From: Actinomycetota bacterium
GTDB taxonomy: Bacteria; Actinomycetota; Actinomycetes; Streptosporangiales; Streptosporangiaceae
Assembly: GCA_027313705.1 (NCBI GenBank)
Contig: DAHVDE010000037.1
Span: 1-64,000, forward strand
DNA length: 64,000 nt
Direction: 5' to 3'
How positions within the stretch are numbered: the stretch's first letter is position 1; every line of letters begins with the position of its first letter. The notes beneath the pieces were generated by a model. That model worked only from the letters and a program-made list of their open reading frames with translations, was not told the DNA's origin and did no database searches. Of the stretch, positions 18,698-27,303 are shown piece after piece. The position numbers and the translations under genes were made by a program.

Positions 18698-19953
18698 TCG
18701 GCAGGGATTCCAGGCAGCGACGGATGGCTGGCGGCCCGCAGCAGGTCAAGCGGGTCGTGATGGATGCGGTCTGCGGGCACCCGGGCGCGAAGCGCCCGGG
18801 TGCCCGCAGACACGAGCCCAGCCGGGCCGGCCACGTATACCTCGGTGTTACGGAAGGACGGGTGGGTCAGCACGACGTCGGGCAGCCGGCCGGTCAGTAC
18901 CGAGTTCTCGTGGTCGGACTCGGCGACCTGGACCAGCGTCAGCGCCGGGTAGGCAAGCCGCAGCGTCGCCAGGTCCCGGATATCGTACAGGTCGCTGCCG
19001 CGCCTGGCTCCCACGTACAGCGTGACTGCCCGGCGCCTGCCTGGCCTGCCCGCGCCGACGATCGCCTCTGCGATTGCCTTGACCGGGGCGAGGCCGGTGC
19101 CGCCGGCCACGCAGACGACGTCGCGTTCAGGGTCGGCGGGCACCGTGAGATCACCGTGCGCCGCCGACAACGTGACGGTATCGCCGGTGCCGCTATGGCT
19201 GACCAGGGCCGTGCTTACCATGCCGCCAGGCACTGCCCGGACATGCAGGTCGATCAGCCCGTTGTCGCGTGGCGCGTTGGCGATCGAGTACTTCCGCCAT
19301 ACCCGCGGCCACTTGGGCACCTGCAAGGAAAGGTACTGGCCTGGCCGGTAGTCAAACGGCCGGTCCGGCCTGATCGTCAGCACGGCGATGGTCGGCGTTC
19401 GCTGGTCGTGCTGCACGATCTCGCCGATCCACCAGGCCGGCTGCCGTGTCGCGTCCGCCGCTGCGGCCGCCTTCATGGTCGCGGCGAAATAGCCGAGCAC
19501 GGCTTGCCACGCTTCGCTCAGCCCGGCTGTCCAGGCCGTGCCGCTGAGGTACGCGACCGTGGCAAGCAGCGAGTCAAAAAATGCGGGATAATGGCTGTCC
19601 TTGACGCCGAACTTCCGGTGCGCTTGTCCGAGGTCGCCTAGCTGGCGTGCCACCGTCTCCTGGCGATCGAGATTATCGATCAGGCTGGCCAGCATCAGGA
19701 ACGTCCGTTCCCTGGTTTCCGCCATCGAGAGCGGAAAAAGCGAACGCAATTCCGGGTTATGCGTGAACAGCCGCGCGTAAAGGTACTCCATCGCGAATTG
19801 CCTGCGTCCGGCCAGCTGGCTGAACGAGTCTTTCACCTGGTGACTGTCCGCAGCCGATGGCGGGGCGCTCTCGGCAGGAACGGCAACGCCTGCCGCAGGA
19901 AGCTCACCGGGCCGCGCCGGGCTTTCCGTCCTGGCCAATCGCGTACTAGCCAC
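18694..19953 (-). CDS. Flavohemoglobin-like protein (globin + FAD/NAD reductase)
   Basis: 419 residues. Residues about 40-175 form a globin domain (DSFSQLAGRRQFAMEYLYARLF, LGQAHRKFGV with the probable proximal His, and a final helix). After about 180 comes a ferredoxin-NADP-reductase-type module with FAD motif WRKYSIANAP and NAD(P) motif VAGGTGLAPVKAI. Flavohemoglobins oxidise nitric oxide to nitrate. The N terminus has a 35-residue Pro/Ala-rich extension. The order fits Mtb FHb type-II or classical Hmp; I cannot separate them. No NsrR-like regulator adjacent. Confidence 0.88.
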   Translation of the reverse strand: MASTRLARTESPARPGELPAAGVAVPAESAPPSAADSHQVKDSFSQLAGRRQFAMEYLYARLFTHNPELRSLFPLSMAETRERTFLMLASLIDNLDRQETVARQLGDLGQAHRKFGVKDSHYPAFFDSLLATVAYLSGTAWTAGLSEAWQAVLGYFAATMKAAAAADATRQPAWWIGEIVQHDQRTPTIAVLTIRPDRPFDYRPGQYLSLQVPKWPRVWRKYSIANAPRDNGLIDLHVRAVPGGMVSTALVSHSGTGDTVTLSAAHGDLTVPADPERDVVCVAGGTGLAPVKAIAEAIVGAGRPGRRRAVTLYVGARRGSDLYDIRDLATLRLAYPALTLVQVAESDHENSVLTGRLPDVVLTHPSFRNTEVYVAGPAGLVSAGTRALRARVPADRIHHDPLDLLRAASHPSLPGIPAD

Positions 19954-20044
19954 GGGATGCAGTCTGACAGCTACACCCGGTATCTACCACTGAAACGGGA
20001 CAAGGCGCGGCTTGTTGTTCAGATCGGTTAGCCAATTCCTGCCT

Positions 20045-20050
20045 TACGAT
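20045..20050 (+). promoter_or_regulatory. -10 box of a probable leaderless promoter
   Basis: TACGAT followed by 6 nt and the GTG at 20057; no Shine-Dalgarno. Confidence 0.5.
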
Positions 20051-20056
20051 GAGCCG

Positions 20057-23000
20057 GTGACCGAATCTGGGACCGCGTCGCGTTATCTACGTTATCCGCA
20101 TTTGCGTGGCGACCTGCTGACCTTCATCGCCGACGACGACGTGTGGCTGGCGCCGGCTGACGGTGGCCGGGCCTGGCGGATCTCCGCTGATCAGGCAGCC
20201 GCGGCTTATCCGAGGCTGTCGCCGGACGGCAACCTGATCGCCTGGACAAGCTGGCGGGACGGCGTTCCCGAGATCTACCTGGCCGCGACCGGCGAAGGCG
20301 GCTCGCAGCGGGTCACCTACTGGTCGAGTCACGGCACCCAGATGCGTGGGTGGGGGCCGGCCGGCGAAATCCTGGCCACCACGGACGCCAGCCAGCAGTC
20401 TCGCCAGGCCTGGGCGCACGTCATTCCGGTCACGGCGGGCACCGCGGCATTCGCCGGGGAGCGCCAGATGGCGTTCGGCCCGGTTGACGACATCGCGATC
20501 GACTCGAACTCGATCGCGCTGCTTACCGGGGCGATCAAGGATCCGGCGTTCTGGAAGGGCTACCGAGGCGGAACGGCGGGCCGGATCTGGGTCGCGCCCG
20601 CGGCGGCGGCTGCACCGCAATCCCAGGCGGCCGAAGGCGGCAGCGGTCCCGCCTTCCGCCGTATCCTCGCTGACCTGCCCGGCCAGTTCTCCGCGCCGAT
20701 GCTGGTAGCCGGGCGCCTGGCCTTCGTCAGCGACTACGAGGGCACCGGCAACGTGTACTCCTGCGCCCTGGGCGGCACGGACCTGCGCAGGCACACCGAT
20801 CACGACAGCTTCTATGCTCGCAACGCAAGCACGGACGGCAGCCGGATTGTGTATCAGGTCGCAGGTGACATCTGGCTCCTCGGCGATCTGACGCCGGACA
20901 GCGAGCCGGTAAAGCTCGGCATAAGGCTCGGCTCACCCGCCAGCGGACTCAAGCCGCGGCTGGTCAGCGCCGAGGACGACCTTGACTACCTGTGCACCGA
21001 CCAGACTGGCCGGGCAAGTGCCGTGCAAGTACGGGGCACGGTGCACTGGCTGACGCACAAAGACGGGCCAGGCCGTGCGCTCGCCGCGGTCACCGGGCCG
21101 CCTCGCCGCCTGCCTCAGGTGCTCGGCGCTACCGGCAAGGTGGCCTGGGTAGTCGACGACGGCGGCGCCGACGCGCTTGAGATCGGCTCGGTCGACGGCG
21201 CCGGAGCAGGCACGGGACGGATCGCGAGCGGAGAGATCGGCTGGGTCGCGGACCTGACCGCGGCTCCGGACGGCTCCGTCGTGGCGATCGCCGCTCAGGA
21301 CGGCAGGCTGCTTGTGGTCGACGTGGCCTCGGCGCAGGTGACCGAACTGGCCAGGTCGGACCACGGACTGATCACCGGCCTGACGTTCGCGCCGGATTCC
21401 GGCTGGCTCGCCTGGTCCCAGGCCAGCCAGGGCAGGCAGCGGCGGATCAGGCTGGCCAGGCTCGCTGATCGCCTGATCGCCAACGTGACCGACGGCCGCT
21501 TCATCGACACCGACCCAGCCTTCACGGCGGACGGACAGTACCTGGCTTTCCTCTCTGTGCGCTCATTTGATCCAGTCCACGATCCGCTGGTCTTTGACCT
21601 GGCTTTCCCCTACGGGAGCCGGCCCTACCTGGTAACGCTCAGGGCGTCCGCGCCCGCTCCGCTCGGCCCGTTCCTTGACGGCAGGCCCGCCGGTGCCGCC
21701 AAAGACGAAGAAAAGGACGGTGATGCGCCAGCGGGGCGGCGGGCCGGGGCGAGCGAGGCCAAGCCTGGCGGGGAGCCCCCGGCCGTCGTTATCGACCTGG
21801 ACGGTCTCGGCGAGCGGATCGTGACCGTGCCGGTACCTGACTCGAAGTACGCCAGCCTGCGCGCGGTCGAAGACGGCCTGGCGTGGCTCAAGGTGCCGCT
21901 GACCGGCGAACTCGGCGATGGCGGCGCTACCCCGGACGACGACCTGCCGAGGGCGTCACTTGAGTATTTCGACATCAAGAAGTCCAAGTGCAGCGAGCTT
22001 TTCGGCGAAGCTGACTGGTTCGATGTAAGCGGCGACGGCAGCAAGGTGGTAGTCGGCGACCGGCACCGGGTGTACGTAGCGCCCGCGAACCGCAAGGCGG
22101 ACTCTGACAATTCAGAGGACAAGATCTGCGTCGACCTGTCCAGGGCCAGGTTCATGGCCGATCCGGTCGCGCTCTGGCAGGCGGCTTACGCCGAGGCCGG
22201 CCGCGCCATCAGGCACGACTTCTGGGTGCCTGACCTGGCAGGCATCGACTGGGACGGAGTTCTCGGGCAGTACCGTCCGCTGCTCGGCAAGATCTCGACG
22301 CCTGACGACTTCGCCGACGTGCTTGCCGAGGTACTCGGCGAGCTAGGCACCTCGCATGCCTACGTGCAAGGCCACGACCGGCGGCACTTGCAGGGGCAGG
22401 GTACGGGCCTGCTCGGCGCGGACCTCGAGCCAGCCGCTGATGGCTGGCGGATCCGGCGGGTGCTGCCTGCCGAGTCGTCGGACCCGAGAGCAAGGTCGCC
22501 GCTGGCCGCTCCGGGGGCCGGGCTTGCCGCCGGTGACCTGATCGTGGCCATCGACGGCCAGCCGGTCGACCGTGCTACGGGCCCCGGGCCGCTGCTCGTC
22601 GGCATGGCAGGCAAGCCGGTCGATCTGTCGGTGATCCGGGCTATGGACGGCAAGCCGCACCGTGCCGTGGTCGTGCCGTTGTCCAGCGAGCGGAGATTGC
22701 GTTATCTGGACTGGGTATCGGGCCGCAGGTCCCTGACCCGCGAGCTCAGCGGGGGCCGGGTCGGTTACCTGCACGTGCCTGACATGCAAAGCGAAGGCTG
22801 GTCGGACTTCCATCGCGACATGGGCACGGAGATGCCGAAGGAGGCGCTGATCGTGGATGTCCGCGCCAACCGGGGCGGCCACACCTCAGGACTCGTGCTT
22901 GAGAAGCTGACCAGGAAGATCATTGCCTGGGAGGTATCGCCGACCTACCAGCCGGAAAGCTACCCGTCCGAGGCGCCGAAGGGGCCGGTGCTGGTGATCG

Positions 23001-23395
23001 CCGACGAGTATTCTGGCTCAGACGGCGACATCATCACCGGCGCGGTCAAGGTGATGGGAGTTGGCCCCGTCGTCGGTGCCCGCACCTGGGGAGGCGTGCT
23101 CGGCATCAGCGGGTGGCGCGAACTGGTGGACGGCACTCACTTCACCGTCCCGCAATTCGGGTTCTGGTTCGCCGATCATGGCTGGGACGTCGAGAACTAC
23201 GGCATTGACCCAGATGTCGAGGTCCTCATCACCCCGGACGACTGGGCGGCGGGCCGCGATACCCAGCTAGAGGCTGCCGTCACGATGGCACTTGAAGCGC
23301 TCGAAACCCGCCCGGCCGCCCAGCCCCCGACCACGACTGACCGCCCGTCAAAACGCCGGCCAGCACTGCCGCCGCGGCCAGAGCGGCGAAACTGA
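20057..23395 (+). CDS. Tricorn-type protease (S41 family)
   Basis: 1112 residues from a GTG set by the leaderless promoter pattern. The N-terminal two thirds are beta-propeller repeats (YPRLSPDGNLIAWTSWRDG, FAPDSGWLAWS, FTADGQYLAFLSVRSFDP). Then come a mixed helical region, a PDZ domain near 810-880 (GLAAGDLIVAIDGQPVD) and the S41 catalytic domain with RANRGGHTSG and the nucleophile region EYSGSDGDIITGA (Ser near 985). Tricorn cuts peptides released by the proteasome; the propellers gate substrate and product. The C terminus ends in a basic, Pro-rich tail encoded partly by the first copy of a 33-bp tandem repeat. No signal peptide: cytosolic. Confidence 0.92.
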   Translation: MTESGTASRYLRYPHLRGDLLTFIADDDVWLAPADGGRAWRISADQAAAAYPRLSPDGNLIAWTSWRDGVPEIYLAATGEGGSQRVTYWSSHGTQMRGWGPAGEILATTDASQQSRQAWAHVIPVTAGTAAFAGERQMAFGPVDDIAIDSNSIALLTGAIKDPAFWKGYRGGTAGRIWVAPAAAAAPQSQAAEGGSGPAFRRILADLPGQFSAPMLVAGRLAFVSDYEGTGNVYSCALGGTDLRRHTDHDSFYARNASTDGSRIVYQVAGDIWLLGDLTPDSEPVKLGIRLGSPASGLKPRLVSAEDDLDYLCTDQTGRASAVQVRGTVHWLTHKDGPGRALAAVTGPPRRLPQVLGATGKVAWVVDDGGADALEIGSVDGAGAGTGRIASGEIGWVADLTAAPDGSVVAIAAQDGRLLVVDVASAQVTELARSDHGLITGLTFAPDSGWLAWSQASQGRQRRIRLARLADRLIANVTDGRFIDTDPAFTADGQYLAFLSVRSFDPVHDPLVFDLAFPYGSRPYLVTLRASAPAPLGPFLDGRPAGAAKDEEKDGDAPAGRRAGASEAKPGGEPPAVVIDLDGLGERIVTVPVPDSKYASLRAVEDGLAWLKVPLTGELGDGGATPDDDLPRASLEYFDIKKSKCSELFGEADWFDVSGDGSKVVVGDRHRVYVAPANRKADSDNSEDKICVDLSRARFMADPVALWQAAYAEAGRAIRHDFWVPDLAGIDWDGVLGQYRPLLGKISTPDDFADVLAEVLGELGTSHAYVQGHDRRHLQGQGTGLLGADLEPAADGWRIRRVLPAESSDPRARSPLAAPGAGLAAGDLIVAIDGQPVDRATGPGPLLVGMAGKPVDLSVIRAMDGKPHRAVVVPLSSERRLRYLDWVSGRRSLTRELSGGRVGYLHVPDMQSEGWSDFHRDMGTEMPKEALIVDVRANRGGHTSGLVLEKLTRKIIAWEVSPTYQPESYPSEAPKGPVLVIADEYSGSDGDIITGAVKVMGVGPVVGARTWGGVLGISGWRELVDGTHFTVPQFGFWFADHGWDVENYGIDPDVEVLITPDDWAAGRDTQLEAAVTMALEALETRPAAQPPTTTDRPSKRRPALPPRPERRN

Positions 23396-23463
23396 ACACT
23401 GCCGCCGCGGCCAGAGCGGCGAAACTGAACACTGCCGCCGCGGCCAGAGCGGCGAAACTGAAC
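23365..23463. repeat. 33-bp tandem repeat, three perfect copies
   Basis: The unit starts ACTGCCGCCGCGGCCAGAGC and recurs at 23365, 23398 and 23431. The first copy contains the tricorn stop codon (23393-23395) and the last ends 11 bp before the ccdA stop. Each unit has a self-complementary GCCGC...GCGGC core, so the array could give three small hairpins between convergent genes. Confidence 0.95.
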
Positions 23464-23473
23464 ACCGCCTGGG

Positions 23474-24337
23474 TTAGATCGGGGCGTTGTAGCCGGAGAG
23501 CCAGTGCAACTTCATCCACAAGATTGCCGTGGCCCAAAGCCCGGTGACCTCGAGCAGGCCGACGGCAATGAGCAGGACGCCGCCGATTCTGGTGATCAGC
23601 CTGGCGTGCCGCCTGGCGAAGCCAAACAAGGTGACGCCTTTGTCAAAGGCAAAGGCGACGGCAAGAAACGGGATGCCGATGCCGAGCGCGTACACGAAGG
23701 CAAGCAAGCCGCCGCGGAACGCGGTGCCGGTTGACAGGGTGAGCCCGAGTACGGCGGCGAGCGTGGGACCGCTGCATGGCGTCCAGCCAAGCCCGAACAA
23801 GATGCCAAGGAAAGGTGCGCTGGCCAGGCCCGCGCGCGGCCTGACCTTGAGCTTGACGATGCGGCCTGTGATGGTGAACCGGTCGAAGATCCCGGCGAAT
23901 AGCAGTCCGAGCACGATCAAGATCGCGCCGAGTATCTGCGACAGGCCCGCCTGGTGCAGCCTGAGCGTGTAGCCGATGCCGCCGAAGGCGACCCCGTAAG
24001 TCGCGTACAAGGCAGCGAAGCCGAGCACGAAAAGCAGAGCACCGGCCATTGTCCGCGACCGCGTCGGCGCGGCGGCCGTTGCAGGCAGGCGACGCGGCGG
24101 ATTCGTGGCCTCGGGCGGCGGGCCGCCCGCAAGGACAGGCACAGGCTCCGGTTCCCTGATGGCCTCTTCCTGGGCGTCAGGCTGGACCGCCGCGCCTGAC
24201 ATCCCGGTGATGTAAGAGAGATAGCCGGGTACAAGCGGCAGCACGCACGGCGAGAGAAACGTGACCGCGCCAGCCGCCGCGGCGACCGGGATCGCTAGCA
24301 GCAGCGGCCCGGCAGTGATCAGGCTGCCGACGCTCAT
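23474..24337 (-). CDS. ccdA: Cytochrome c biogenesis protein CcdA / DsbD-like thiol transporter
   Basis: 287 residues, about six membrane helices. The two redox cysteines sit in TM motifs FLSPCVLPLVPGYLSYITG (Cys near 31) and FGLGWTPCSGPTLAAVLGL (Cys near 180). A roughly 50-residue Pro/Ala-rich loop separates TM1 from TM2. CcdA moves electrons from thioredoxin across the membrane for cytochrome c maturation. The usual partners (ResA-like thioredoxin, ResB, ResC) are not adjacent, so this is an isolated copy. Confidence 0.93.
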   Translation of the reverse strand: MSVGSLITAGPLLLAIPVAAAAGAVTFLSPCVLPLVPGYLSYITGMSGAAVQPDAQEEAIREPEPVPVLAGGPPPEATNPPRRLPATAAAPTRSRTMAGALLFVLGFAALYATYGVAFGGIGYTLRLHQAGLSQILGAILIVLGLLFAGIFDRFTITGRIVKLKVRPRAGLASAPFLGILFGLGWTPCSGPTLAAVLGLTLSTGTAFRGGLLAFVYALGIGIPFLAVAFAFDKGVTLFGFARRHARLITRIGGVLLIAVGLLEVTGLWATAILWMKLHWLSGYNAPI

Positions 24338-24589
24338 GACCCTCCTCGTACGGTCTCTGGCTGACTGTCTCTGGCTAAATTATCCGCTAAGGGGCAGCAC
24401 GCCGCGGGCCGCCCCGTCGCGCCTGGCCTGCCATGTTGCCTGGCCGGCGTCCTCACTGCAATCCCGCCAAGACGTTCACTGTCAGTGGCATCTGTTATCG
24501 ATATTGGGCAAGTAGATCAGGAATGCCCTGGGTAGGTCGACGGTTGGGAGATTACGTGCCGGAGCTGCCCGACATACGCCTGGGAAGCG

Positions 24590-25978
24590 GTGATTGAGCT
24601 GCCTGCTGACACCATCAGTGCCCCAGCCGGGGTCGGCGGCCCGCCGATCTCTGAGCTTGAAGCGGAGCGGCTTATCGGCGCAATCTGCTTTAAAACCGGA
24701 CCACCAGGGACGATAGGCGCCGAGCTCGAGTGGCTGGTGGCGGACGCGGAAGACCCCTTGCTGCCTGTCCCCTTTGATCGGGTTCGCGAAATTCTGAGCG
24801 ATCTCAAGCGACCGGGCGGCATGCCCGGAGCCGGCCTGCTGACGCTGGAGCCAGGGGGCCAGGTCGAGCTAAGCACGGCTCCGGCGATCAGCCTCTCCGC
24901 CTGCGCTGCTGCGGCAGCCGACGATATGGTCGTTTTGCGGCAGGCGTTCCGTTCGGCCGGACTGACCCTTACCGGCAGTGGCCTTGACCTCCACCGCACG
25001 CCTAACCGGGTGCTCGACGTGCCGAGATATGCGGCCATGGAGGAGTTCTTTGACCGGCGCGGCCCCTGGGGCCGCCTCATGATGTGCAGTACCGCATCGG
25101 TTCAGGTCTGCGTTGACGCCGGCCTCGACGATGACGGGCCCTGCGGTTACAGGTTCAGGTGGCGGCTGATGCATGCCATCGGGCCGATTCTGGTTGCCGC
25201 CTTTGCTAACTCCCCGCTCAGCCGCGGCAGGCCAACCGGGTGGAAATGCACGCGCCAGCTCGTCTGGGCCAAGCTCGACCCGTGCCGTACCAGGGCGCCG
25301 GCCGGAGCCGAGCCTGCTCGTGCGGCCGAGGGAACGGCCGATCCGCGACTCGACATGGCCAGGTACGCGATGGAGGCCGAGGTTCTGTGCTTCCGGCGCT
25401 TCGACGGGAAGCCATGGACGGTGCCCGCCGGGCTCACCTTCCGCGACTGGCTGCGCGGCTCGGGGTCCGCCAGGGCCTTCGGCGCTGGCGGACCAGGCGG
25501 TCAAGGTCCGACCGAGGAGGACCTGAGATACCACCTGACGACCTTGTTCCCTCCGGTCAGGGCGCATGGGCACCTTGAGTTGCGGATGATCGACGCGCAG
25601 CCAGGCGAGGACGGCTGGATCGTTCCCCTGGCACTGGTGGCGGCCCTGACGGAGGACCGGGAGGCGGCGCAGGCGGCGATGGCCGCTGCAGAGCCGGTCT
25701 GGCATGACCCTGGCGCCGCAGGCGTGCCGCCGCCCACGCAGTCGCCGAGCACGGCTTCACCATGGCTGCGCGCGGCCTGGCTCGGGCCCGGCGACCCGGT
25801 GATCGGGCGGGCCAGCGCCGAGTGCTTCGCGGCAGCCGATGCCGCGCTGTCCAGGTCGGGAGCACCTGAGCGGATCAGGGCAGCGGTGAGTGACTTCGCC
25901 GAACGCTACGTGCGCACGGGCAGATGCCCGGCTGACGACGTGCTCGACATCATCGGCTCAGGAAAGGGAATGTCATGA
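24590..25978 (+). CDS. egtA: Ergothioneine biosynthesis glutamate-cysteine ligase EgtA
   Basis: 462 residues from a GTG. GCS2-type features: GAELEWLVAD near residue 43, EPGGQVELSTAP near 86, GSGLDLHRTPNRVLDVPRYAAMEEFF near 125, MMCSTASVQVCVDAG near 164 and PVRAHGHLELRMIDAQPG near 323. EgtA makes gamma-glutamylcysteine, the sulfur donor for EgtB. Its stop overlaps the egtB start (ATGA), so the genes form one operon. Complete. Confidence 0.93.
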   Translation: MIELPADTISAPAGVGGPPISELEAERLIGAICFKTGPPGTIGAELEWLVADAEDPLLPVPFDRVREILSDLKRPGGMPGAGLLTLEPGGQVELSTAPAISLSACAAAAADDMVVLRQAFRSAGLTLTGSGLDLHRTPNRVLDVPRYAAMEEFFDRRGPWGRLMMCSTASVQVCVDAGLDDDGPCGYRFRWRLMHAIGPILVAAFANSPLSRGRPTGWKCTRQLVWAKLDPCRTRAPAGAEPARAAEGTADPRLDMARYAMEAEVLCFRRFDGKPWTVPAGLTFRDWLRGSGSARAFGAGGPGGQGPTEEDLRYHLTTLFPPVRAHGHLELRMIDAQPGEDGWIVPLALVAALTEDREAAQAAMAAAEPVWHDPGAAGVPPPTQSPSTASPWLRAAWLGPGDPVIGRASAECFAAADAALSRSGAPERIRAAVSDFAERYVRTGRCPADDVLDIIGSGKGMS

Positions 25979-27303
25979 CCGAAGCCCCCGTGGACGATCA
26001 GGCGCTGCGCGAGGAAATCGCGGCGCTGCTGACCGCCGCAAGGACGAGGACCAGCGGCCTGACTGACTGCGTTGCAGAACCTGACTTGGTACGTCAGCAC
26101 TCGCCGCTGATGTCGCCACTCGTCTGGGACCTGGCCCACGTGGCCAACCAGGAAGAGCTCTGGCTGCTCCGCAACGTGGGCGGCCGTGATCCGATGCACC
26201 CGGAAATCGACCCGTTGTATGACGCGTTCGAGCATCCGCGTGCCGCCAGGCCGATGCTGCCGCTGCTGCCGCCAAAGGCAGCCCGCCAGTACGCGGGCGA
26301 GGTACGCGGGCGAGTGCTTGACCTGCTCGAGACGGTCAGCTTCAGCAGCGGGCGACTGGTGGACCGCGGCTTCGCCTTCGGCATGATCGCGCAGCACGAG
26401 CAGCAGCACGACGAAACGATGCTGGCCACACATCAGCTGCGTCAGGGCCCGCCGGTGCTCAGCGCTCAGGCGCCTGCTCCGCCTCCAGCCGACGTGCGGA
26501 AGCTGCCTGGCGAGGTCCTGATTCCCGGCGGGCCTTTCGCGATGGGCACCTCGACCGACCCGTGGGCACTCGACAACGAAAGGCCGGCCCACCTGGTCGA
26601 CGTGCCGTCGTTCTACCTCGACACCACGCCGGTGACCAACGCCAGTTACCTGGAGTTCATCGCGGCCGGCGGCTACCAGGACGCACGCTGGTGGACAGCC
26701 GAGGGCTGGGAGCACCGTCAGCGCGCCAGCTTGACCGCGCCGCTGTTCTGGGAGCGGGACGGCGCCGGGCAGTGGCTGCGGCGCAGGTTCGGCGTCACCG
26801 AGCCGGTGCCCGCGGCCGAGCCCGTGCTGCACGTGTGCTGGTATGAGGCCGACGCCTACGCCCGCTGGGCTGGCCGCCGGCTGCCAACCGAAGCTGAGTG
26901 GGAGAAGGCCGCCAGGCACGATCCGGCCGCTGGCCGGTCAAGGCGATACCCGTGGGGCGACGACAGCCCGACGGCCGAGCTGGCCAACCTCGGCCAGCGG
27001 CACCTTCAGCCGGCCGCGGCGGGCTCCTACCCGGCCGGCGCCGCGCCGTCAGGCGCGAGGCAGCTGATCGGTGATGTCTGGGAATGGACCGCGAGCGACT
27101 TCCTGCCCTATCCGGGCTTTGCCGCCTGGCCGTATAAGGAGTACTCAGAGGTGTTCTTCGGGCCCCAATACAAAGTGCTGCGCGGCGGCGCGTTCGCCGC
27201 CGACCCCGTCGCCTGCCGCGGGACGTTCCGCAACTGGGATTACCCGATCAGGCGGCAGATCTTCAGCGGTTTCCGCACCGCTCGCGATGCGGACTTCGCC
27301 TGA
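25975..27303 (+). CDS. egtB: Ergothioneine synthase EgtB (iron-dependent sulfoxide synthase)
   Basis: 442 residues. N-terminal DinB-like domain supplies the iron ligands (VWDLAHVANQEELWLLR, then MIAQHEQQHDETM with HxxxH). The C-terminal half is a formylglycine-generating-enzyme-type domain (LIPGGPFAMGTS, RRLPTEAEWEKAARHDP, VWEWTASDFLPYPGF, KVLRGGAFAADP, RNWDYPIRRQIFSGFR). It joins hercynine to gamma-glutamylcysteine with O2 and forms the sulfoxide. TGATG overlap with the following egtC frame shows tight coupling. Confidence 0.95.
   Translation: MTEAPVDDQALREEIAALLTAARTRTSGLTDCVAEPDLVRQHSPLMSPLVWDLAHVANQEELWLLRNVGGRDPMHPEIDPLYDAFEHPRAARPMLPLLPPKAARQYAGEVRGRVLDLLETVSFSSGRLVDRGFAFGMIAQHEQQHDETMLATHQLRQGPPVLSAQAPAPPPADVRKLPGEVLIPGGPFAMGTSTDPWALDNERPAHLVDVPSFYLDTTPVTNASYLEFIAAGGYQDARWWTAEGWEHRQRASLTAPLFWERDGAGQWLRRRFGVTEPVPAAEPVLHVCWYEADAYARWAGRRLPTEAEWEKAARHDPAAGRSRRYPWGDDSPTAELANLGQRHLQPAAAGSYPAGAAPSGARQLIGDVWEWTASDFLPYPGFAAWPYKEYSEVFFGPQYKVLRGGAFAADPVACRGTFRNWDYPIRRQIFSGFRTARDADFA

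Noticed and set aside
23365-23463. Possible CRISPR or origin-type iterons at the 33-bp repeat
   Set aside because: Head-to-tail copies with no spacers, no cas genes and no replication gene nearby.
23280-23537. Minus-strand frame encoding repeated VFSFAALAAAA
   Set aside because: It is only the translation of the 33-bp repeat; it overlaps the ends of tricorn and ccdA and has no ribosome-binding site.
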